The notes beneath the pieces are model-generated. The model saw only the letters and a list, made by a program, of their open reading frames with translations. It made no database searches and was not told the origin of the DNA. The position numbers and the translations under genes were made by a program. A stretch of DNA of 64,000 bases, taken from NCBI GenBank assembly GCA_026225945.1, contig JAMJFZ010002307.1, positions 6,175,001-6,239,000 of the forward strand. Reading direction: 5' to 3'. The DNA is from Cricetomys ansorgei. Taxonomy: Eukaryota > Chordata > Mammalia > Rodentia > Nesomyidae. Positions 55,961 to 64,000 of this stretch are shown one piece after another; within the stretch, counting starts at the first letter, position 1; the number at the start of each line of letters is the position of its first letter.

Positions 55961-57199
55961 AGGCCTGATGTCAGGCTGACCAGGAATACAGCAGCAGTAT
56001 ATTTATAAAAATAAACAAATCTTTAAAAAAGAAATCAGAAAAAAAGGAATGTGTCTTCCATATTGGCTATGATATAAGAAGGGAATTAGAAAGTGGGTGC
56101 TGGACCACTCATTCTTGGTGTAACCAATGTAACCTCTTACACACAGAGGACGGAAATAGAGAAAGACTTTCAAATAGCAATCAAATGTTTTGACCAGTTT
56201 TAGCTACATTTTCCAGGCAGACTATCCTTTTGAAGAATCTATTTCTCACATGACTTTACTGTGATAACAATTATAAGCTAACCAGTGCAATACATGAGAA
56301 ACATCCAATTGCCTATTTCTCTAGCTCAGAACATAAAAATGGGGCTTGTTCATTTGATACCATGTTTTCCTCAAGCAAGTAGGATTCTCTCTTATCCAAA
56401 GGGGACGTTCAATAATTCTTACATTTGCTTTAAGGTGGAGTCATAACTATCCAAGATGTGGGTCTTAAAAATTGACAAGGCAATGTTATCTAATGTCTAA
56501 GGATGCTTAGAAGCCAAATTATAAATTAGTTTAGAAAACTATAAAGTTGCCTACAGAATATGGTAAGCGTGAAAAGAAAAATCTAGATCTGTGTTTTTTG
56601 TATGGAAAATGAAACACATCACTGTGGCAAAATTTTTGCCAAATATTCCCCTACTAATTAATAAAATGTTTCCTGTCATCTTTATCTATTAAATACCTAA
56701 TACCATAGCCTTAATTTTATCTTCAGTGGACAGATGCAGAATAACATTTCATAATTATACAGTGTGTTGTTTGAATGATACACTGTAGTGCAATGCATGC
56801 TTTATAAATAATGTTAATATCAACATTTTTTGCAGCATAAATTTTAAGAAAGCAAATATATTGTGAGATTTTTAAAAATATAATTTATGTAGGATAAGCA
56901 GGTCCATTCAGAGAAAAATACTGATTTACCATTAGTACTAACAAACACCCCCATGAGAATTCATTATGCGTCTAGGATGTACCAGCCTCTAAGACTAGAG
57001 ACTAAACAAAATCTAAGATGTGTTGTACTCTCCTGGTCCCCAGCAAACAGCTCTTCCACTGTTCAAAATGGTTCACACTAGCAGTTAGATGTGGATGAAA
57101 AATGCTTACCTGCATGGATACTGACAGTGAAGTAACAGGAGAGGTCTTAGAGATCATACAAGGTTGTTGCAAATAAGAGGAAATGGTAATCTATTTGCC
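55961..57199. other. Unique AT-rich non-coding DNA
   Basis: No repeat recognised. A perfect 8-base inverted repeat (tacagtgt at 56758-56765, acactgta at 56780-56787, 14-base loop) is present but unexceptional. Confidence 0.5.
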
Positions 57200-57440
57200 A
57201 TTCATAAGACTTGGCATCGACTCTCAGATCCACCTACTCCTTCTGTTTAATTAAGAGAGTGGAAGCGGATGGAAGGCTTGCTCCTCCGGTTCCCTAAATT
57301 TAGCCAATGAATCAGTTGTCTCCATCCTACTCTGGCGGTAATTGATCCTGGACATTTTCTTCCTCAACCAAAAGTTTCAAGCTGAGGAATTGATTCATAT
57401 TTTAATGAAAACAAAAATAATAGATTCTATTACATTCACA
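57200..57440. promoter_or_regulatory. Candidate conserved non-coding element
   Basis: Repeat-free with tgtttaattaagagagtgga, ctaaatttagccaatgaatc (contains a CCAAT-type box), tggcggtaattgatcctgga and gaggaattgattcatatttt. Homeodomain/PBX-like ATTGATT cores recur. Inference only. Confidence 0.3.
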
Positions 57441-58734
57441 CAACTGCAATTTAGAGAAGACACCAACTTAAAAGGGTGGGTACATTCTATAGAGTATAAA
57501 AATGATGTCTGCTAAAACTAGAGTTACAAGGATAAACGTCACAAACAGTGAATTATTTACTATTACAATGGAACAAGGAGTAGTTAACACTAAGCCTGAT
57601 AAAAGCAATATGGATATTATTTCTATTATAATCATGATTTCAAATCCAGCAAGAATTGGGTTCCCATGGAACCCAACTAATTTGGGTTTTATAAAACTGT
57701 TATAAATGACCATTAAGAATATTTAAGACCACCGCTAAATAGCTTCATTTTAATGAGTGCTTACTGACTGAATCGGAAGCAATCCATTTAGTATAGTTTG
57801 CTTGGAAAATAAGAAAACTTAATTACTTCATTCCACAAATAACTTCAGATTACTTCTATTGAACTCAACAGACATTCTTTTTACATCTAAGTAACCAAAA
57901 ATTTGACTCATGGGAATTGTGGGAATAATTCTGTTTCTATTTGGAACACTAATACTGTACATAACAGATTATAAAGCTTCATCATGAATGCTTTCATTCA
58001 TTTAATTTTCTAAATATTTACATTGTTTTGCCCTGTCTGTAAGCAAATCTTGGCTTGATGCTGGGGGTCAAAGAAACTACAGCAACACAGAGATATGCTG
58101 TGAAATGAAGAAAACACGATCCTTGATGCAACAAACTTTTTCTCTTTTTAAGTCCGTGTATTCTACTATACTAATACAAAATGTCTCACAGGGAAACGTC
58201 TACACCTTTGCTTAAATACTTGTGATAACATAACTGTTAAGAAGAAATTCCTTGTTTTGACATCCAACTCCAGGATAAAGTTTTAATCTATGGGTAACTT
58301 CTGTAGCACCGTTGGAAAGATCACAAAGGGCATATCTGTAAAATACTTAGATTTGTTCTCATTTGTAAGAGTATTCATTCATCTGCACTTACAAAACTTG
58401 CTAAAGACACTAGTGTCTCATGCAGAATTATTATCACTATTGTACTCCAGTTATAAAGTCTCACTGCTTTTTCATAGTCTGTTCCAACTATATATTTCTC
58501 AAAATCAGGTTATTTTAAAGGTATAATATGTAGATCATCTATCTTATAGGAACTCACACTACAATACTGAAGAAATATATGCCCTTATTTTTTTCTTGTT
58601 AACACTAAAATGGAAGACTCAAAATATGGTCATTTCCAAGTTCACATATTATAAGAGTGATCACGTAAACAATCTACTTTTATATAGAATTTTTTTATTT
58701 AAAATTATGTGATCATAAATTCTTGTTCATAGAT
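57441..58734. other. Unique AT-rich non-coding DNA
   Basis: A hydrophobic 81-codon minus frame at 57468-57713 and its plus-strand mirror were checked against mitochondrial proteins from memory without a match. No repeat recognised. Confidence 0.45.
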
Positions 58735-58885
58735 TATTGATTTTTCTGTCACTGTTACAAATAGCTGGAAAAAATCAATCTATAAGGAGAAGTTTATTTT
58801 GGTCCACAGATGTAGAATATTTTATCTGGTGACTTGTTGCCCTCATCACTTTGGGGTCTGCCCTGAGCCAGCACATCAGGGCAAC
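58735..58885 (+). mobile_element. URR1-like DNA transposon fragment
   Basis: ctgtcactgttacaaatagc, aaggagaagtttattttggt, ccacagatgtagaatatttt and agccagcacatcagggcaac resemble the left part of the element type seen at 30765, more diverged. Confidence 0.45.
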
Positions 58886-60290
58886 ACTGCCTAGTTTGTA
58901 GCTAAGAAGAGGGGTGGGGGAATGGTCTACTAACAGGAATAGTTATATTCTAGACCCTTCCCAACTCTTACATGTTTATGTGACTTGCATTTGAAAAATC
59001 CTTCATCCCTGGTAAAACACTTTTCTGTTTGTACATAAATTCTAGTTCAAAAAGAGACAAAAGTTGAGTCTCAGAAGCTGGGACCTCTTCTGTCCAACAG
59101 AGGTATATGTAAGCAAAGATCTAGAAATGTATACTTCTTAACATCTGCAACCAGGTCCTTAATTGGGGAGAAATTTTAACAACTGAATGATATCTAATTA
59201 AAAGCAAAATAAATTAGAATGGATTTCTTCAAGTTTGGTCACATAAAGTAGTCCAGAGGTTGTCTGAGGGAGGTTATCACTCCAGATCTCTGAGAACTAC
59301 ATTGATTGCCTTTGGGTCCATGTGGATCTGTTACAGAGACCTACAAGATCAATTGAGTAGCCTCAACTCGTCCTTACCTAAGCAGCCAAGCACATCCTCT
59401 TTTCATGGGGCCTGTCCATCTATACAACACAAACAATGCCTTTGGCCTTTACACGCCTGCAGGCTTGTGAGTTGATCTCTTCTTCACTTCAGGTGATTAT
59501 CCACTTGCGCATCCATTTATCCCATGGAGTAACTGTCCCCACGGATGATGGGAACAGTGTGGAGCGGCGTAGTGCCCAGATTTAAGGACATACCAAAATC
59601 AATTTCCCTTCTCATTACTGCCAGGATACAAGAAGGGAGTCAGAACCCTAACACAGGAGTCATTAATGTTGGCTTACTCTATGAACTTCAAGAGGGAAAC
59701 TTGAGTCAAATTCAGAGTATTACAGTCATAACTGTATGGTTTACATGTAGTATTCTTTAAGCATAGTAATAGACATGCAAACAGATTCTCATCTTTGTTA
59801 TAATGATTATTTTAATGTTGTCCAGTCGGCTTCTTATAAAAAACAAAAACAGCTATCAGACATTCTCCCCCACTGCTGTTGGGAAATGTAAATTGGTTTG
59901 ATCTTCTTAAAGAATAGTTTGGCAACATGTACCAGGAGCATAAAACTATTTCATATATGGCTCACTGCCTCTACCTCCACTTCCTCTTAAGGAAGATCTT
60001 TTAAATAACCTTTCTGCAGCTTAAACTTTTTGATACATTTTTATGATGTTATTATTTGTTATAGAGAAAACTGCAAAAGAAAATGATACTAGTGGCTAAT
60101 AATAAACTAAGCAATGCTTCAGCCAGAGAATACATTGGCACATGACTCTTAAATAGTTTCTGATTGCTTACCATAAAGGACCATAGACAAAATTAAATAT
60201 GCTATATTGTTCTGGATAAAGCATACAAAATAATTAAGGTTACCTAAAAATGCTAGGTATCAACTCAGAATCATGAGTATAACTTTGCCA
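58886..60290. other. Unique non-coding DNA
   Basis: Nothing recognised. The adjacent plus frames at 59260 and 59545 (71 codons each) have no known domain. Confidence 0.5.
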
Positions 60291-60358
60291 CATGTGTGTA
60301 TGTATGTGTGTGGCTTGTTTTGTTTTTGTTTGTTTGTTTTGTTTTGTTTTGTTTTTCT
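60291..60358. repeat. (TATG)n and (TTTTG)n simple repeat
   Basis: tgtgtatgtatgtgtg followed by ttttg/tttg units. Confidence 0.85.
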
Positions 60359-60767
60359 CTATCAGCCTAACTTCTAAAACATGGACCTTGTGATTTCAAA
60401 TTAAAGAAGTCCCAAATGTGCTAAGTGAAAACACTTCAAGTTTTGAGATGACATGCTACAGGCCAGGGATAAAAGCTTAGTAAGAACTGAATGAAGACAG
60501 GCTTGAGAAACAGGAGAAGGTGGAGACAGGCAGAATCCTACATTGGATTTGACAGGGAAACCTGGGGCATAAACAGAATGCATGCACATGTTATTTTCCA
60601 TGGTTTTTACAGAGGAATTCTCGAATCAGCTGAGTTCAGAAATGCATGTCTTTAAGACACAGCTTCTTTGTATCAATCACACTTGTGCAAAATCACTTAC
60701 TTGGTGAAACAGAGTAAGTCACTTTGAAATTAAACAAATCAACAACAACACTGAACACAACATGCTT
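60359..60767. other. Unique non-coding DNA
   Basis: Nothing recognised. Confidence 0.5.
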
Positions 60768-60975
60768 GCTGTTTGAGATAGGGTCTCATGTAGCCCAGGC
60801 TGCTCCCATACTCACTATGTAGCCAAGGATAACCTTGAAGTTCTGAACCTTCTGCTGCTATCCACCCAACAAGGGCTGGGATAACAGGGACACCCAGTTT
60901 ATGTGGTACTGGGAATGGAGTTCAGGGCTTCACAGGTGCTAGGCGAATGCTCTAGATGAGCAGCATCTCAGCCTG
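60768..60975 (-). mobile_element. B4-type composite SINE, antisense
   Basis: B1-like part first (gtttgagatagggtctcatg, tagcccaggctgctcccata, gtagccaaggataaccttga, gctgggataacagggacacc), then the ID-like part (ggtactgggaatggagttca, gggcttcacaggtgctaggc, gaatgctctagatgagc). The order is right for B4 read backwards. Confidence 0.85.
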
Positions 60976-61499
60976 AGCCTGAATGATTTTTAGCATGGCA
61001 AAAAGCACCCTCACTTCAGTTCTCCAGTGTATTTCTACACCAAGTTCCAGGATAATGGCCTCCAGCAAGAAAATAGAACTCATCATTAACAGTTTGGTAT
61101 CACAGCTAGACAGCTCACAACGATTCCCTTCCAAACATACAAGGGCAACTATTTTTACCCTCCTTGATAGGTAAAGGAATTTTAATTGACACTTTAGAAT
61201 GGTAGTATCACTGAGACCAGATATGTATTCTAGAAATCTGTAGCTTACAGAATGATTTGGTACCTCGTGTTAAATTACCTAAGTCCATTCAAGGGAAGAC
61301 ATCACAGATGATCAATCTTTCTTCCTGATTCCTTTCAATCTTCCATTTTTCTCAATGTGATATGTTAAATCCATCAATTACACATGTGGTATTTCCTAAA
61401 AGCCAAATCTAGCTTACCAGGGGAGAAAAAAACACAAAACCAGAATCACTCTGCTTCCAGCTACAGAAAGACTCCAGATGTCAGCTCAAATCCAACCCA
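60976..61499. other. Unique non-coding DNA
   Basis: Nothing recognised. Confidence 0.5.
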
Positions 61500-61800
61500 T
61501 TTCCCTGAGGATTTATTAATGAATGACCGCCAGCAGTGGGCATGAGCACACGATGGCCCCAGTCCTTCTGCCTTGATGACATCAAGACAGCCCCCCCTCC
61601 TCCTGCAGCCCTGTATTTGCTGGGCAAAAGCAGGAAAAATCCAGGTCACTCATTACTGGAGCATGAATGTTAACAAATAATGTCCCCCAGCTATTGCTGT
61701 TATCTGGCCTGGGAGCATCTGCCATCAACATCTAAGTCCTTAAACATTAATTTTGACTTGCTATTGTTTGAAAAGATATATGCAGTCTGCATGTGAAGCA
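61500..61800. promoter_or_regulatory. Candidate conserved non-coding element
   Basis: Repeat-free with long complex runs: gaggatttattaatgaatga, gaatgttaacaaataatgtc, gctattgctgttatctggcc (TTATCT GATA-type core) and ccttaaacattaattttgac. Looks like enhancer-type sequence, conservation untested. Confidence 0.3.
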
Positions 61801-62261
61801 GAAACTAGAATTACCAATGAGTTTTGAGAAAACGATCCATCTTATGATACCACACAACTATACAGGAGTTCCGTGGACCATTATTCATGTGCTTATTTCC
61901 CAGCCTAGTGACTGACTCTTAAATCTTTCATATGAATTTATGGAATATAGTAACATACAATATACAAAAATGGGGGCTACAGTAGTTTGCTTACACCCTA
62001 AACAACATGTTCTAAATCAGCACTGTCATCAGCCACCAGGACATAGAGGCCATTATTTGTTATGCCCAACTCAAGGCTCATTCATTCTGTCAGTAAAGAC
62101 TGCTGCCTATGTCATTTTGGCCCCAACCTCTAGAAAAGACAAATGAATGAATTATTTCTCTCACTCCTGCACTCAAAGTAAGACACCGAAATCCTTAGGA
62201 TGGAGAAAAATGCCTGAAGGACAGCCATTGACTCCGTGTCTAAGTAACTATAGTCAGAGGA
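61801..62261. other. Unique non-coding DNA
   Basis: Nothing recognised. Confidence 0.5.
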
Positions 62262-62495
62262 TGCCACCTTCAGCCCGAGAATACAGCTCAGTGTGTTTGC
62301 CTTGCATACATGGCACACTGGACTTGACACCCAGGGTTGCATAGACATGGTGTGGAGGCACAGGCCTATAATCTCAGCATCTGACATTTGGAGACAAGAG
62401 GATCCGAAGTCCAATGTCATCCTCTGCAACAGAGGTAATTCAAGGCCAGTCTGGGAGCACATGAGACCCTTTCTCAAAAAGAAAAAAAAAATGTT
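62262..62495 (+). mobile_element. B4-type composite SINE, sense
   Basis: ID-like part (gagaatacagctcagtgtgt, ttgccttgcatacatggcac, acacccagggttgcatagac) then B1-like part (gtggaggcacaggcctataa, tctcagcatctgacatttgg, aattcaaggccagtctggga, gagaccctttctcaaaaaga) with an A-tail. The 115-codon minus and 95-codon plus frames here are SINE-derived. Confidence 0.85.
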
Positions 62496-64000
62496 GCATT
62501 CAGACTCAGAGTGTCATACTGAATTTAGAATAATACACTTTGAGAAAAAACACTTTGAGGATTTCCAAGTAATTAATTAATTAATTATACAAGAGTTGCT
62601 GGTTTATTTCTAAAGAACAATAAGCTAAAAAATACAATTTTGCTTTTCACATGGATAATTCTGGCAAAACAACATGGTCTGTTTTAGAACAGCGCCTTAT
62701 AGTCAAGGCTGCAAAAACTAATTTTCACAAAAACATGCTCATCTAAAAGGAGACACTGGTGGTATAAGAGTGGAACCAAGGATAACCTTTTATTTTTCTA
62801 AGATGAGTGAACACTGGACTAATTTGAAAAAATTCTGTAATTAGCAAGTAAGTTGGATCTTGGAAGGTAAATGTTAAGGTTATTTGTTCACCCACATTGA
62901 ACATCAGCCTTGAATGCATTCCTTAGCCAGCATGAGGAGTATTGTCAACTGAATCATGAAAACCTGATTCCAGAGTTAAGACTGGACTCCCTGGAGGCTG
63001 GGGTGGAGGGCGTCAAAGAAGAGAGTCTTAGGGAACAAGTAAAGGGCCAAGACACTGCTCCCTCAATGTAAAAATCTCAAGGAAGAAGTATTTACTTGTA
63101 TTTAAGTATTCTTTTATGCATTTCATAGTGTCCAGTAGACAGGTTAAAATTCAATGGGAAGAAATACACTAGCATGATATTGCTTAGTGTTAAATTCATG
63201 TTAGATAGAAAAATGTGAATATGCAGCTCCTAGTGGGTGTAAACAAATAACAGACCTTGCAAAGAAAAGTCGGGAAAGATTTTGAAATGGATAAAACAAC
63301 TGAACAAATCAGTGGGTACTCTGACCACTTTCCAACCCGTTTAAAATTCCGTGACGGAAAAATGAATGCAGTGTAAGAGAATTAAGGTAGGAACTCTGAA
63401 AGTAACAGAAATGGTGTCTCATCTGTTGGAATGCAAATAGTTCCTGCTTGGTGATGATTGACTACTTATCCCCCTTTTTTCACATTTATTCCTTTCCTGA
63501 CTTGGAATATGTGTGAAGCTTTGATGACTCATTTGACTCCATTGTAACTTCCTACTAGTTAGTTAAATAAAATATTCAGCATTCTTTGAATAATTGTATG
63601 AGTTATGAATTAAAATTATCTCTCAGGTCTCTATATAGGTATATGTATACACATACTCAGAGATAGACATAAAAAACCGAGACTACATTTTGCTTAGGTT
63701 GTACGTACTTTCTCTGTTTATTATTTTGACCTTTTCAAAGGTCATGTGCATGGCTTAAATTAATAATCAGGAAAGGGAATATTTAAAGGAACTAAGAAAA
63801 TACCCAAAGTGACTCTTTGACTCTACATTTACATCTAGCTTTCAAACAGCACATGTTTTTCATTTCCGGGCTTAGGTGAATGCTGCAAAAGCAGCCAGCT
63901 TTGAATGGCCACACCCATCATAATTTCATTTTTTCAGAAACGAGAGATAGATACTCACTTCATACTAAGAATTTTCATTTCTATGATAAATTATGTTATT
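62496..64000. other. Unique AT-rich non-coding DNA
   Basis: A small (AATT)n patch at 62570-62587. Otherwise no repeat or gene recognised to the end of the window. Confidence 0.5.

Noticed and set aside
56758..56787. 8-base perfect inverted repeat with 14-base loop
   Set aside because: Too short for a miRNA precursor or terminator-like structure, and expected by chance in AT-rich sequence of this length.
57468..57713. Hydrophobic 81-codon minus frame considered as a mitochondrial pseudogene (NUMT)
   Set aside because: Compared by eye with the mitochondrial NADH dehydrogenase and cytochrome oxidase subunits I remember, under both genetic codes, without a convincing match.

Overview
This is a stretch of muroid rodent nuclear DNA. 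The evidence is the repeat content: B1, B2/B3, B4 and ID SINEs, 3' ends of rodent L1 (Lx-like) elements, a rodent LTR, abundant (CA)n tracts, and older mammalian MIR, L2, L1M and MER5-like remnants. The two best-preserved B1 copies (17.2 kb and 43.5 kb) share the variant ctctgttgtaac, which differs from the mouse and hamster consensus as I remember them, so I do not name a species.

I find no convincing protein-coding gene, tRNA, rRNA, CRISPR array or bacterial-type system. Open frames reach only about 190 codons, have no recognisable domains, and often run through simple repeats. The window reads as intergenic DNA or the interior of a very large intron. Two short segments bounded by good splice signals could be small exons: 51 nt on the minus strand (13306-13356) and 42 nt on the plus strand (16095-16136). 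Both are length multiples of three, but they lie on opposite strands, and chance pairs of splice sites are common at this scale.

Layout. 0-8 kb: simple repeats, degenerate SINE pieces and unique DNA. 8-12 kb: a B3 with an internal 73-bp duplication, an L2 remnant, two more B3 copies and a 389-bp solo LTR with a 6-bp target duplication. 12-17 kb: mostly unique DNA with conserved-looking AT-rich blocks and the two exon candidates. 17-27 kb: B1, ID, B4, MIR and L2 pieces. 28.0-29.8 kb: an old L1M element split by an 860-bp CTGA-rich rodent repeat. 30-36 kb: SINEs, a URR1-like DNA transposon and a block dense in GTTACA. 37.7-43.7 kb: two L1 3' ends, a MIR and a well-dated B1. 44.4 kb: a seven-copy, 27-bp minisatellite carrying a CREB/ATF-type site in every unit. 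45-53 kb: MER5, MIR, L1M and SINE remnants, a perfect 17-bp SOX-like palindrome and a G-quadruplex-prone (GGGT)5 tract. 54-64 kb: an old repeat split by a B4, several conserved-looking blocks, a second URR1-like fragment and two B4 elements.

Nothing here works as a gene set. The most interesting items are the CRE minisatellite, the two exon candidates, the nested and solo insertions with readable junctions, and the blocks that look like regulatory DNA. All family assignments were made by eye against remembered consensus sequences.
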